Origin: Aeromicrobium ginsengisoli
Lineage (GTDB): Bacteria; Actinomycetota; Actinomycetes; Propionibacteriales; Nocardioidaceae
Reading direction: 5' to 3'
Assembly: GCF_004134905.2 (NCBI RefSeq)
Contig: NZ_SDPQ02000001.1
Span: 496,001-560,000 of the forward strand
Length of the DNA: 64,000 bases
Below, in pieces: positions 8,009 to 16,520 of this stretch (position 1 is its first letter; the number at the start of each line of letters is the position of its first letter). Both the position numbers and the translations under genes were made by a program. The notes under the pieces are model-generated. The model did not search any database. It had not been told where the DNA came from and worked only from the letters and a program-made list of their open reading frames with translations.

Positions 8009-8301
8009 ACCTCCCCCACAATGTTCTCGTCTGCGAGGTCTCTAGCCTGCTCCCTGGCGATGCAGGCAAGCGAGGATCCGAGGAGACGTTGGGCTTCCGC
8101 TCGGTCCGCCTCAGTCATGTCGGCCTCGGCGAGCAGCCTCGTCATCAGCGTCACCCAGGCCCGGACGGGGTCTTTCGCTGGATCGTCGATGACGATTTCT
8201 GGCCAGGCGGTCGCCCAAAATCGCCAGGAACCCTCAGCGCCCTCAGCGTGGAAATCCATAGCGATTCGCCACTCTGGCGTCGGCTCGTTTTCACCGTTCA
8301 T
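8005..8301 (-). CDS. Hypothetical protein coupled to the phosphoesterase
   Basis: 98 aa. The ATG at 8301 overlaps the TGA of the metallophosphoesterase (ATGA). The N-terminus is Trp-rich (PEWRIAMDFHAEGAEGSWRFWATAWPEIVIDD) and resembles a small beta-sheet module. The C-terminal half is an amphipathic helix region (LLAEADMTEADRAEAQRLLGSSLACIAREQAR). No family recognised. The strict overlap implies production together with the phosphoesterase, perhaps as partner or regulator. Confidence 0.6.
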   Translation of the reverse strand: MNGENEPTPEWRIAMDFHAEGAEGSWRFWATAWPEIVIDDPAKDPVRAWVTLMTRLLAEADMTEADRAEAQRLLGSSLACIAREQARDLADENIVGEV

Positions 8302-9233
8302 ATGACCTCCACATTGAGGGATTCAAGATCGAGGGTGCCAAGATTCCCGACGCCTTCATCGCAGTTGAGGGACACGACCTGCGTGTCCCATGGTGCGCCG
8401 GGGATACGCACGGCACCACGGTCAGCGACGTGCATGTGTCCATGAATGAGTAGCCGGGGTGTGACGCCGCTAAAGGCCTTGGTGACTTGCGCCCGCCCTT
8501 CGGCCGCGTAAACGAGTGCGGCCTCAGACCAGTAGGAGGGTCCGTCCAGGATTCGCTGGACGGCTGGGAGCGCAGGCTCTGGTGCGTCGTGGGTGAGCAT
8601 CACGTCGGCATGACCATCGGCAGTGGCGGAACGCACCTCATCGTCGGTGATGACCTCTTCCGGCCACCAGGTCTTTCCCGATGTCCGGTGCTCAAAGTCG
8701 ACGCTGGGTGCGCCGCCGAGGGACACGAGCGTGGTGTCTGCCCACAGCCATCGATGTCCGCGCTCAAAGAATCCGATCCGGTCGGTGACCCACCGGACGC
8801 CGTCGACCGGTTCAATCATGGCGAGGCGTGAATGGTCGTCGTGGTTGCCGTCTGTGATCCGGATTGTGAGGTCGTGCTGCTCGCAGACTGCCGTCACACG
8901 GCGGATGTACTTGGCCCCCTGCTCTCCGGGCCACAGCCCGAAATCCCCGGAGTGAAGTACGGTGCGGACCCCGAGGCCCGATAACCGCTTCAAGGATCTT
9001 TCAGCCCAGCCCAGGTTCCCGTGCCAGTCCCCCGCTAGACCCACACGGGGTCGCCCGGTGAGGTCAAGTGCCGCGAGATCCTCGCGGAGGCACGGAGAGT
9101 CTGCGGCTGCAGCCCAAAGGACATCGGCTACGTGTCCCGCAGCGAGAGCGGCACCGCCTGCGACCCGCTTTGACTCGGAATTTGTGGACGTGTGATCTTC
9201 GCCGGATTCGCTCTCCATGCTCAATGGTTGCAC
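8298..9233 (-). CDS. Calcineurin-like metallophosphoesterase
   Basis: 311 aa. All metal-binding motifs of the calcineurin-like phosphoesterase superfamily are present in order: GDWHGN, GDFGLW, GNHDD, THDAPE and GHMHV. It should therefore be an active di-metal phosphodiesterase or phosphatase; the substrate cannot be read from sequence. The N-terminal 45 residues are acidic and variable. Start: GTG 9233 is the longest frame, while ATG 9218 would remove five residues; no clear ribosome site separates them. It heads a minus-strand group with the 98-aa, 76-aa and 93-aa genes, the first overlap being 4 nt. Similar phosphoesterases occur in mobile elements, where a nucleic-acid or nucleotide substrate is plausible. 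Confidence 0.8.
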   Translation of the reverse strand: MQPLSMESESGEDHTSTNSESKRVAGGAALAAGHVADVLWAAAADSPCLREDLAALDLTGRPRVGLAGDWHGNLGWAERSLKRLSGLGVRTVLHSGDFGLWPGEQGAKYIRRVTAVCEQHDLTIRITDGNHDDHSRLAMIEPVDGVRWVTDRIGFFERGHRWLWADTTLVSLGGAPSVDFEHRTSGKTWWPEEVITDDEVRSATADGHADVMLTHDAPEPALPAVQRILDGPSYWSEAALVYAAEGRAQVTKAFSGVTPRLLIHGHMHVADRGAVRIPGAPWDTQVVSLNCDEGVGNLGTLDLESLNVEVI

Positions 9234-9333
9234 TTGACAATTGCTATACGTTTACGCAGGTCAGGGCGTATTCACCCCTCGACAGGCCCTCCGTCCAGCC
9301 GTACGCTCGGCACCATGAACGAGGGCGAGGACG

Positions 9334-9555
9334 GTGTGGAGGGCAGCCACGACCAGGACCGTCCGATCAACGCCGCAAGGGCCACCAAACCCCCGCTTTC
9401 TCACCTACACAGAGGCCCTCGAACTCCTCACGAGCCGCCACGCCGACCCAGACTCCGCGAGGACCTCCCTCGCCTCGCCGACGACATTACTGACGACCTC
9501 GGCCCAAACCGATGAGCGCCTGCATCAACGGTGTCGAGAACGGCGACTGATATGA
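9334..9555 (+). CDS. Small hypothetical protein (start uncertain)
   Basis: 73 aa from GTG 9334. The frame is preferred over a competing one (ATG 9315 to 9515) because its TGA at 9553-9555 overlaps the ATG of the next gene (ATGA) and its middle part looks like a folded protein (FLTYTEALELLTSRHADPDSARTSLASPTTLLTTS). The Arg/Thr-rich first 20 residues are dubious, so translation may begin differently or a frameshift may link the two frames. Function unknown. Confidence 0.4.
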   Translation: MWRAATTRTVRSTPQGPPNPRFLTYTEALELLTSRHADPDSARTSLASPTTLLTTSAQTDERLHQRCRERRLI

Positions 9556-9899
9556 CCGGTCAACCTGGAGGGCTCAGCCCTCGAGAGGAGGCGATCATCG
9601 ATCGATTTTCCGGCACCGAGCCTCTTCCCGCCGGCGAGGTGGAGCAAATTGTTGAGGCCGGGCGATTGGCGGCCCGGGGCGCCCGGATGCCGGACGGCAT
9701 CCCCCATCTTGACGAGATCATCGCCGCGTTCCCGAAACATCACAGGACACCGATCATGGTCGGGGCCTTCATCGAAAACGCAACCATCGACCATCCAACC
9801 CTCGCGTGCGAAGTGGGAGTCAGAGAGTGGCTACTCGACGGCGGGGCGGTCGAGCCTGTCATCGAGGTCGCCCGCGAAGCCGACCGCTGGGGAATGTGA
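9552..9899 (+). CDS. Hypothetical protein
   Basis: 115 aa from ATG 9552, coupled to the preceding stop. It is acidic and mostly helical (LSPREEAIIDRFSGTEPLPAGEVEQIVEAGRLAARGARMPD, then REWLLDGGAVEPVIEVAREADRWGM). No motif or family recognised. Transcribed towards the PIN gene, with a 53-bp convergent gap between them. Confidence 0.5.
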   Translation: MTGQPGGLSPREEAIIDRFSGTEPLPAGEVEQIVEAGRLAARGARMPDGIPHLDEIIAAFPKHHRTPIMVGAFIENATIDHPTLACEVGVREWLLDGGAVEPVIEVAREADRWGM

Positions 9900-9952
9900 C
9901 GGCAGCGGCAAACGACGCAGATCACTTACAGTCTCAAGTCCGCTTGCCGCCC

Positions 9953-10459
9953 TCACACGTACGACTGCGGGTAATTGCCGTTGTCACGAAGTGCAGCAAG
10001 GAAAGACCCGCGCTCGGCTTCGGTGACAAGCCCGCTCCGCTGGGCGGCAAAAAGCAGGTCGCCAGTCCCGTAGCACCGGATCTTGCTGGCCGTCGCAACT
10101 ATGAACGCAGCCCTGTCGTCTGTCACAAACCGCGCCTCTGGGAACCGCCGCTGCAGAATTGCGATCGTCTCAGCCTCACCGAGATGCTTGCGGGGATGGT
10201 CGTCAGCCGGGTTGGCCATCGCATCGCGTATGACCCGGGTGTCAATGTGCTCTGCTGAGTCGGGCCGGATGGCTTCTCCGAAAATTCCCGAAGCGGAGGT
10301 ATGGATCGTCGGGTAGTCCCGAACCCAATCGCGACACTCGTTTTCGACCGACGCCACCCACGCTCCGCCGTCCTTCACCAAGGTGCTCAACACGTCCCAC
10401 CGGTCGATGACTTCAAAGTTCACGAGGACGGTGGTGTCGGAAAAGAATGCAGCAGTCAC
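9953..10459 (-). CDS. PIN-domain ribonuclease, toxin-like
   Basis: 168 aa, GTG start at 10459. The acidic residues of a PIN fold appear in order: Asp8 in FFSDTTVLVNFE, Glu39/Glu41, Glu95/Glu97 in GEAETIAI, and Asp114/Asp115 in FVTDDRAA. PIN proteins are Mg-dependent single-strand ribonucleases, most often type II toxins. The gene begins 9 bp after the XRE/ImmA gene on the same strand, so the pair is an operon. XRE plus COG2856 peptidase with a PIN partner is a recognised candidate toxin-antitoxin arrangement in comparative studies. Unusually, the presumed antitoxin is larger than the toxin. Target RNA unknown. Confidence 0.75.
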   Translation of the reverse strand: MTAAFFSDTTVLVNFEVIDRWDVLSTLVKDGGAWVASVENECRDWVRDYPTIHTSASGIFGEAIRPDSAEHIDTRVIRDAMANPADDHPRKHLGEAETIAILQRRFPEARFVTDDRAAFIVATASKIRCYGTGDLLFAAQRSGLVTEAERGSFLAALRDNGNYPQSYV

Positions 10460-10468
10460 AGGTGGGGC

Positions 10469-11584
10469 TCAGCCTGCGAACGCTTCGAGGAGGTCCTCGA
10501 TGCTCCCTGCAGGTTGAGGTTCCCCAACCAACTCCTCGACCGGGCTCTCCAACATCCAGGCGAGCGTCTCCGGTGTTAGCCCTTCGTTCTCGACACGCCG
10601 ACGGTGAGCGGTGATCAATGTAAGAGGGAATCGGCGCTGCGAGGCGTCTTGCATCCGCTTATCGATCGGATCGAAAAGCGCAGCGAAGAATCCTGTTCCC
10701 TCTGGGCGCGGCAGGTCCAGTTCGTGCTGCCACGGTCGCAGTGCCCCGGGCATCGGGCGTGAAAGCATCTCGCTCACCTCGGAACTGGTTCTGAGTCCAA
10801 GACTGTCGAGGCGGTGACGCAATGCTGTGGTTCCTACTCCCTGGTCCCACAAGAATTGGCCGACCTCCGGGCACGTGATGGTGTCCCAAGCCAATGACCT
10901 GATCAGTGTCTCGGGCATCAACAACTCGCTGGCGAATTGATTGGCGGCAAGTTCACGCTCATCCACTTCGCTGCTTGTTTCGACCTCGTGGTGTCCGAGT
11001 GCAAGGTGAGCGACTTCGTGGGCAAGGTCAAAGTTGCTTCGCCACCAGTTCACATTCGCGGGTAGCAGGATGACCATGCGGCCACCAAGGGTGAAGGAAT
11101 AGGCCGTTGATAGGTGTTGGACCCTTACGACATCGACATCGAGGCGCTCTTCCAGTCGGCTGGCGAACACGGGAACAAAATCCTCACCCAAGGCCCCGCG
11201 CAAACCCGCCGCCGTAGTTGGGATAGGTGCGGTCGGATGGTCTGTGCGGGGATAAGCCTGCCGATACGCCAATGCGACGGACTGCAGTTCGCGCTCGTCC
11301 GTCTCCCGGCCTGGATTTGAACGTCCGCCTGTCCCGGGGTCGTAGTCATGACGAGCCGCAATTGAGACTCGCAGTGGATCCCGATCGCCCGTAATTAGCC
11401 AGTGGACGTCCGCGTCAAGAAGGTCCGCGATTGCCGCGATCTCGACACTGGAGAATCCCCGGTGCCCGTTCAATGAACGCGACATCGTGTCAGCAGTCAG
11501 CCCGATTTGTTCCGCGAGCCACGCCTGAGTGTGGCCGCCCAAGGCGCCCTTCACACGGGCGCCAATCTCGGCATTTGTAGACAT
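10469..11584 (-). CDS. XRE regulator fused to ImmA/IrrE metallopeptidase
   Basis: 371 aa from ATG 11584; a much longer frame is open upstream, but only this start gives a normal XRE N-terminus. Residues 5-65 are a lambda-repressor-type HTH (TQAWLAEQIGLTADTMSRSLNG). Residues 150-230 are the COG2856 peptidase: HEVAH zinc motif at 189-193 and downstream Glu220 in NQFASELLMP. Such proteins cleave a partner repressor or act as antitoxins whose DNA binding is relieved on stress. It is followed 9 bp later by the PIN gene, so it probably represses its own operon and neutralises the PIN protein. It could alternatively be the element's induction switch, like ImmA of ICEBs1. Confidence 0.8.
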   Translation of the reverse strand: MSTNAEIGARVKGALGGHTQAWLAEQIGLTADTMSRSLNGHRGFSSVEIAAIADLLDADVHWLITGDRDPLRVSIAARHDYDPGTGGRSNPGRETDERELQSVALAYRQAYPRTDHPTAPIPTTAAGLRGALGEDFVPVFASRLEERLDVDVVRVQHLSTAYSFTLGGRMVILLPANVNWWRSNFDLAHEVAHLALGHHEVETSSEVDERELAANQFASELLMPETLIRSLAWDTITCPEVGQFLWDQGVGTTALRHRLDSLGLRTSSEVSEMLSRPMPGALRPWQHELDLPRPEGTGFFAALFDPIDKRMQDASQRRFPLTLITAHRRRVENEGLTPETLAWMLESPVEELVGEPQPAGSIEDLLEAFAG

Positions 11585-11693
11585 ATGGAGCACCCTACAG
11601 GCCAATGTTGACAAAATCCCAACTTCCGCGAGCGATTCGAAGCGATCGAGAGGAGCCATCGTTAGGCCAAAGGACGGCGGGCAACCTGGCCCA

Positions 11694-12665
11694 TCAAAGC
11701 CCGAGTGAGCCGCTGCTCGTGTCGCGCAGCACTTCGCCGGGTCTGACGTACATGGCCAACGTCCTGAGGTCCGCGTGCCTTGTGGTCCGAGCGAGGCGGC
11801 TAGCGGGGACCCCCGCTTCGGCGGCCACGGTGGCGTGCCCGGCACGCAGCGAGTGGGCGGAGATTGGGAGGTCAGACAGTCCAGCGCAGCAGGCCATCCG
11901 CTTCACGATCGCATTAACCGTGTCGGGATGCAGAGAGACACGATCAACGTGTCCCCCTCTGCGTACCCGCACGAAAAGAGGACCGGCTGTTGCGAGCCCC
12001 GCAGCGCCAAGCCAGTCACGAAGAGCGCTAACCGGGTCAGTGTCCTGGTGCGCGCCCCGGACAACGCCGACGAACGCTCCGGCTCCTTCCTGGTCACTTT
12101 TCGACTTTCGCAGGCGCACCACCACACCATCAGCCTTGAAGGAGAGGTCACTGACGCGAAGGTTTGAGATCTCGGATCGACGAAGCGCGCCCGCGAAACC
12201 GATCAGCAAGATCGCCGCGTCTCGCTTGCCTGCAAGCGTCGCTCGGTCGAGGGTTCCGAGCATTCGCCGCACCTCGGCGACCGTCAACGGGTGGGCTTGT
12301 TTGACTGCGCGCTCCCCCGCGTCGATTCTTCGCAGGCCACGGACGACAAGTTGCACACCGCGGACCGCCGTGGGATCTTCGAGCCCCTCGTCAATGTGCC
12401 GTGCACGTATTGCTGCCACGGTCACGTCTAGCCGCGACGTTGAGACACCGGCCGAGTGTCTTTCAGCCAGGTGCGCAGCGACGAGCATCGGATCGGCTGG
12501 GAATGCGTTCACGCCTCGTCCAACACACCAGGTCTCCCATGACCGCCATGCTGATGCGTAGGTGCGGCGGGTGCCTGGTGCTCTGGCTGCACGGATGGCT
12601 TCGTCGATGCTGGCGCGGTCGACGAGCGAGAGCCCTTCGGCCGCCAACTCGAGATGATCAGTCAT
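11694..12665 (-). CDS. Tyrosine recombinase, intact active site
   Basis: 323 aa, XerC/D-like size. N-terminal SAM-like core-binding domain about 20-115 (TRRTYASAWRSWETWC), catalytic domain about 125-310. The catalytic set is complete: Arg162 (GALRRSE), Lys in the RKSKSD hairpin, His271 and Arg274 (AHSLRAGH), His297 (TRHAD) and Tyr306 (AMYV). The ATG at 12665 overlaps the stop of the 73-aa gene upstream (ATGA). It ends in SLGL, and the two recombinase homologues on the opposite strand end in EIGL and MIGL, suggesting a shared origin or interface. It could act on the island itself or on a smaller nested element. Confidence 0.85.
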   Translation of the reverse strand: MTDHLELAAEGLSLVDRASIDEAIRAARAPGTRRTYASAWRSWETWCVGRGVNAFPADPMLVAAHLAERHSAGVSTSRLDVTVAAIRARHIDEGLEDPTAVRGVQLVVRGLRRIDAGERAVKQAHPLTVAEVRRMLGTLDRATLAGKRDAAILLIGFAGALRRSEISNLRVSDLSFKADGVVVRLRKSKSDQEGAGAFVGVVRGAHQDTDPVSALRDWLGAAGLATAGPLFVRVRRGGHVDRVSLHPDTVNAIVKRMACCAGLSDLPISAHSLRAGHATVAAEAGVPASRLARTTRHADLRTLAMYVRPGEVLRDTSSGSLGL

Positions 12666-12883
12666 CGTCGGACCCGGAGTGAGGCGACGATCGCGAAGAA
12701 GGACCGACTGATGGCGTCGCTGTACTCAGGGGAAACGAGGTCCACCTCGATGGGCTCGACTATCAGATGCTGGCCGGGAAACTCGGCCAGCGGCAGATCC
12801 TCAGCGCACAGAGCATGCACAACTACGTGCACGTGAGTGTTTGGATCTATGACGGTCAACCGGACCACGTGGACGACACTCAC
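12662..12883 (-). CDS. Small protein coupled to the tyrosine recombinase
   Basis: 73 aa, GTG 12883 with a very good AGGAGGGG ribosome site; the stop overlaps the recombinase ATG. Beta-rich (VVHVVRLTVIDPNTHVHVVVHAL, then FPGQHLIVEPIEVDLVSPEY) with a basic end (ASLRVRR). Not an obvious excisionase (no HTH). The tight coupling suggests an accessory or regulator of the recombinase. Confidence 0.6.
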   Translation of the reverse strand: MSVVHVVRLTVIDPNTHVHVVVHALCAEDLPLAEFPGQHLIVEPIEVDLVSPEYSDAISRSFFAIVASLRVRR

Positions 12884-12977
12884 AGCCCCTCCTAGGGGTC
12901 AGTCCTGCCCAGCGTGTCCACCGTCATTTTAGCCCGCGAGAAGGGACATTTTCGCGTTCTATCGTCCTGGCTCACAC

Positions 12978-13292
12978 TTAACGCTGTGCGACAACGGCGT
13001 CGTGAAAGGCCTGAACCCTCAGCACGATCTCATCGTGCGTGAACGGCGCGGCATGCCCTCGCAGAAACGCCTTGGCGTTCGCAGCATGCATCCATCGAAA
13101 GTCGCTCTCATCGACGGCGAAGACAGCATCAACCTCAACGTCGTGGTGCTCGCCGAGACCGAAGGTCGCGATGAAGTCCTCCAAGGAAGAGAACCAATGG
13201 GTAGTGTCACCGTGCCTCGCTTCCAACACGGGGCGTCGCGCGGGAATTGCTTCTGTCATGTCCTGCTGATCGGGCGTGCAGTCTTCGGTCAT
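12978..13292 (-). CDS. Hypothetical protein
   Basis: 104 aa from ATG 13292 with CAGGAGAG at the right distance. Acidic and mixed alpha/beta: THWFSSLEDFIATFGLGEHHDVEVDAVFAVDESDFRWMHAANAKAFLRGH. No family recognised. It is divergent from the 490-aa recombinase gene, sharing a 209-bp intergenic region (13293-13501) where promoters of both should lie. Confidence 0.55.
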   Translation of the reverse strand: MTEDCTPDQQDMTEAIPARRPVLEARHGDTTHWFSSLEDFIATFGLGEHHDVEVDAVFAVDESDFRWMHAANAKAFLRGHAAPFTHDEIVLRVQAFHDAVVAQR

Positions 13293-13501
13293 CGCGCTCT
13301 CCTGCGACTAAGGGACGCCGTCGTTGACGTCCGTATTTGTTATCGGCTCAAATCAGCCGCGGCTCGGCCTCAGTCCGCAAATGGCTACTCCCAGCCGTTC
13401 GCGAACCGGCATTGCGTCGGGTCTCCGATACCGCTTGACACCTGCTATACCAGGGGAAAACCGGTCCTCAGCGTCTCCGCCGCCTGCCCTAGTGTCGGGA
13501 C

Positions 13502-14974
13502 ATGACCGACGCCGAGGACGACATCGCTGACCGCCTCCACCGGGCAAGGATCGCCTCGTTCCTTGCACCCGACGAAGAGCCCTCCACGCCGCTTGAAGAA
13601 CCTGGGCTTGATGCGCTTTTGAAGCGGACTGCCGCGATCTACTCTCAGGCGATTACGGACGAAACCAGGGCCGACTACGCGAGACGTTGGAGGAAGGTTG
13701 AAGCCTGGTGTACGGCGCGCGGGTTTGAGTCGATCCCGATGCGGCCGGAGGTACTGCTGTTGTATTTGACTGCTCAGATCGATTCGGAGGCCGGTATCTC
13801 ACTCGCGACGGCTCGGGGCTACGCGTCCGCTGTGTCGCGTGTCCACAGGGAAGCAGGGGTACCGACCCCCACCTCGTCCCCGCTCGCGTATCAGTTTATG
13901 CGCGGACTCGCCCGCCATTCCGAAGCCCGTCCCATGAAGCCCACAAACACATCAGCCATGAGGATCGGTGAACTCCGCAGGGTTTGTCGTCATTTGGACT
14001 CTCTCACGATTGATCCCCGAGCGGCGCGGGACGCGGCCATCCTGACTCTTCACGGCCTTGGCCTCGGCGACGGCCAACTCTCACGCCTAACCTGGCCGGA
14101 CCTCACGGTCGACGACGAAAGCATGGACATCAGGCTCGTGTCCCCACGTGGGGGCCCGGACACCACGCTCACATTCGACACGTCCACCGAATCCGGCACT
14201 GTTGCGTTGAATACTCTGCTCACCTGGCGCGCCATAGCGACAGAGGCCCTGCCGCCGGTTTTCAGTCCCATTGAACCAAGCGGGTGGCGATCGCCCGAAC
14301 CACTCACAAAGCGCGCCGTCTTCCTGGCACGGCACAGCAGGTTGTCCTCGCTCGGGGCGAACGGGCAACTCGCCACCATCCCAGACGCAATTGCTTTGTT
14401 GTCCGGCACGCCGAGTGAGGTTCTTCGAGATCGCGCGTTGCTGTTAATTGGGTTCGCAATGGCAGCCCGACGCGGCGAAGTCACGAGACTTGTGTGGAGC
14501 GACATCGTCGAACGCACTGGAGGCTTGGAAGTTCACATTCGCTCATCGAAGACCGATATGTCGGGCCGTGGTGTCACTCTCGGCATCCCCCACGGGAAGT
14601 CATCGCTCACCGACCCCGTTGCCGCACTGGCCGCCTGGCGGGCCAGGGTCGCCCAACAATTGGGAGAGTCAGCAGTACAGGCAGAGCGAAAGGTTTTCGT
14701 TCATGTCGGACGTTCCGGGAAACTTACGGAGACCCCGCTCTCACCGGAGGGCCTAACCAGATTGGTCGCTCGCAGGGCCCAAGAAGCAAATTGTGTCGGC
14801 TCGTTTGGCGGTAGATCCCTTCGATCGGGCTTCATTTCGACCGCGGCTGATTCTGGAATTCCAGTAGAGGCGATTGCCCGTCAGTCACGGCATCGTCGCT
14901 TAGAAAGCCTCGTGCTCTACATCCGACAGATCGATCCCATCCAAGGAAGCGCTGCGGGCGAAATCGGGCTATGA
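13502..14974 (+). CDS. Tyrosine recombinase homologue with duplicated half-domain
   Basis: 490 aa, about 150 longer than usual. The N-terminal core-binding domain is at about 45-145. Residues 175-201 (ARDAAILTLHGLGLGDGQLSRLTWPDL) look like a copy of residues 308-334 (LRDRALLLIGFAMAARRGEVTRLVWSDI), but the catalytic Arg region of the first copy is lost. In the second copy Arg323, Lys350 (SSKTD), Arg441, His464 and Tyr473 are present, yet the first His of HxxR is Arg438 (GRSLRSG). Activity is therefore possible but altered. The TGA overlaps the start of the next gene by 4 nt. Compare Tn554-type TnpA/TnpB pairs and RIT elements; the exact family is not identified. Confidence 0.75.
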   Translation: MTDAEDDIADRLHRARIASFLAPDEEPSTPLEEPGLDALLKRTAAIYSQAITDETRADYARRWRKVEAWCTARGFESIPMRPEVLLLYLTAQIDSEAGISLATARGYASAVSRVHREAGVPTPTSSPLAYQFMRGLARHSEARPMKPTNTSAMRIGELRRVCRHLDSLTIDPRAARDAAILTLHGLGLGDGQLSRLTWPDLTVDDESMDIRLVSPRGGPDTTLTFDTSTESGTVALNTLLTWRAIATEALPPVFSPIEPSGWRSPEPLTKRAVFLARHSRLSSLGANGQLATIPDAIALLSGTPSEVLRDRALLLIGFAMAARRGEVTRLVWSDIVERTGGLEVHIRSSKTDMSGRGVTLGIPHGKSSLTDPVAALAAWRARVAQQLGESAVQAERKVFVHVGRSGKLTETPLSPEGLTRLVARRAQEANCVGSFGGRSLRSGFISTAADSGIPVEAIARQSRHRRLESLVLYIRQIDPIQGSAAGEIGL

Positions 14975-16254
14975 GTACAGATCTATCCGCCCGGAGGATG
15001 CGAGAAGTCGCAATCGGTACCAAGCGTTTCGAGGAGTTCTGCTCGAACTTCGGGGTCGCGGTTTCGATCACCTCCGCGCCGATCTACCTGACCTGGCGTT
15101 CTGAGCAGGGCGCTGACGCGCGGACGATCCAAAGAGTCATTGGATGGCACAACGCCGGAGCGCGGATTCGCAGCGAGCAACCGTGGAGCGAGTCAGAAGC
15201 CGTTAGTCGTTGGTTACGCGGGTTTCACCGTGCGGCCCCCATTGGAGCCAGCGCTCAGCGATCTGATCCTCTGTATAAAGAGGACGCGGGAGCGCTGGCG
15301 GCCGCTTGCTTGCGACCAACCCGATCACAACGACTCACAACGGCCGCCCTGATCTTGGCGAACAGCACTGCACTGCCACCAATCTCGCTAGCACGTTTGA
15401 AGTGGTCCGATGTTCGCATCCGGGCCAGCAAAGGATGGGTGGAGGTGGACCCGCCACCCTATGGACGTTGGGTGCCACGGCCCGACAAACCAATCGTTGT
15501 CGCCAAGGGGCCGCCCGGCGCTTGCCTCATCGCCGCGTTGCGCGAACTGAAACCGGATCGGCAGCCGAGCCCTTTCGTACTCGACGGGATCGGCGGCCGA
15601 GGCGACATGCAGCGTATAGCCCGATCTCTAGCCAACATTCCTGGGCGCGCGACTGGGCTATGGCCCCGTCCACAGATGACTCCCGAAGAACTCACCGCAG
15701 TGATTCGAGAGGCGAATAGACCGACACCAGCCACCGCCAGAGACCTCGCCCTAGTGGTCCTCTCACATCAAGCCGCCCTGACTGGGATGGAGGCGATCCG
15801 TCTATATCAAGGCAACCTCCACCGCGACGGCCGCACACTCACTGTCAAGGTGCAAGGGCGCCGTGAACCGGTCCACCTATGGGCGAACCCGGGATCCCCA
15901 TCCTGCCCAATAGACGCGTGGGAGGTCTGGACCGGCCTTCTCCACGAGCAGGGCCAAACCCGCAAAGACTCCCCTATCTTCAGGGCCGTGTCCGGAAGTC
16001 GCATCCGGGACAAACCCATGACGTACGTGGCTCTCAACCGCACCGTCCAAGCGCGCGCTGAGCAAGCCCGGCTCACCGGCGACTACACGTTCACAGGCCT
16101 CCGAAGTGGCTTCATTCGCGGGCTTTTACGCGATGGCGTGTCAGAACTTCACGTCGCCAGCCGGGCCGGACTGACCAGCCTCGGCGCAGTGGAATATCAC
16201 GAACGGCGCGAATCTCTAATGACCAAATCAGTCGCCGGGATGATCGGCCTCTAA
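14971..16254 (+). CDS. Degenerate tyrosine recombinase homologue, probably inactive
   Basis: 427 aa, ATG 14971 overlapping the previous stop (ATGA). The same double half-domain layout is seen: residues 120-148 (LTTAALILANSTALPPISLARLKWSDV) and 256-282 (ARDLALVVLSHQAALTGMEAIRLYQGNL). The catalytic Arg I is missing from both, the HxxR His is Thr375 (FTGLRSG, Arg378 kept), the second His position reads SRAG, and only Tyr409 (VEYHERRE) remains. It should therefore be catalytically dead but could still bind DNA or the 490-aa partner as a structural subunit. Ends MIGL like its relatives. The fusion-like duplication is shared with its neighbour, so it arose before the two genes split. Confidence 0.7.
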   Translation: MSTDLSARRMREVAIGTKRFEEFCSNFGVAVSITSAPIYLTWRSEQGADARTIQRVIGWHNAGARIRSEQPWSESEAVSRWLRGFHRAAPIGASAQRSDPLYKEDAGALAAACLRPTRSQRLTTAALILANSTALPPISLARLKWSDVRIRASKGWVEVDPPPYGRWVPRPDKPIVVAKGPPGACLIAALRELKPDRQPSPFVLDGIGGRGDMQRIARSLANIPGRATGLWPRPQMTPEELTAVIREANRPTPATARDLALVVLSHQAALTGMEAIRLYQGNLHRDGRTLTVKVQGRREPVHLWANPGSPSCPIDAWEVWTGLLHEQGQTRKDSPIFRAVSGSRIRDKPMTYVALNRTVQARAEQARLTGDYTFTGLRSGFIRGLLRDGVSELHVASRAGLTSLGAVEYHERRESLMTKSVAGMIGL

Positions 16255-16520
16255 TCAATGGGGAGCGCCTGCTGGAGGGCGACTAGATACCTCTCGCCTT
16301 GCGCCCATCGGTTCGTGTGGGGGCGACTGGCACCCAGCGTGGGCCGCTGAAGTAGACCTTCCATATTCGTCGGAGGGGAGGTCTTTCTAATGGCGTGCGG
16401 CAACGCCGGCCACACCAGCCTTCCAATGTTCAGTCGCTCGTGCGCATCCGAACGAACGGTGTTGGGCAACAGGTGACGATGACGCCGGGTGCGGCAAAGG
16501 CATTCGTTACCGGTGTGACT

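Noticed and set aside
9315..9515. ATG-started 66-aa frame competing with 9334-9555
   Set aside because: Arg/Pro-rich composition and no link to the next gene, while the other frame ends in an ATGA overlap. A frameshift joining the two remains possible.
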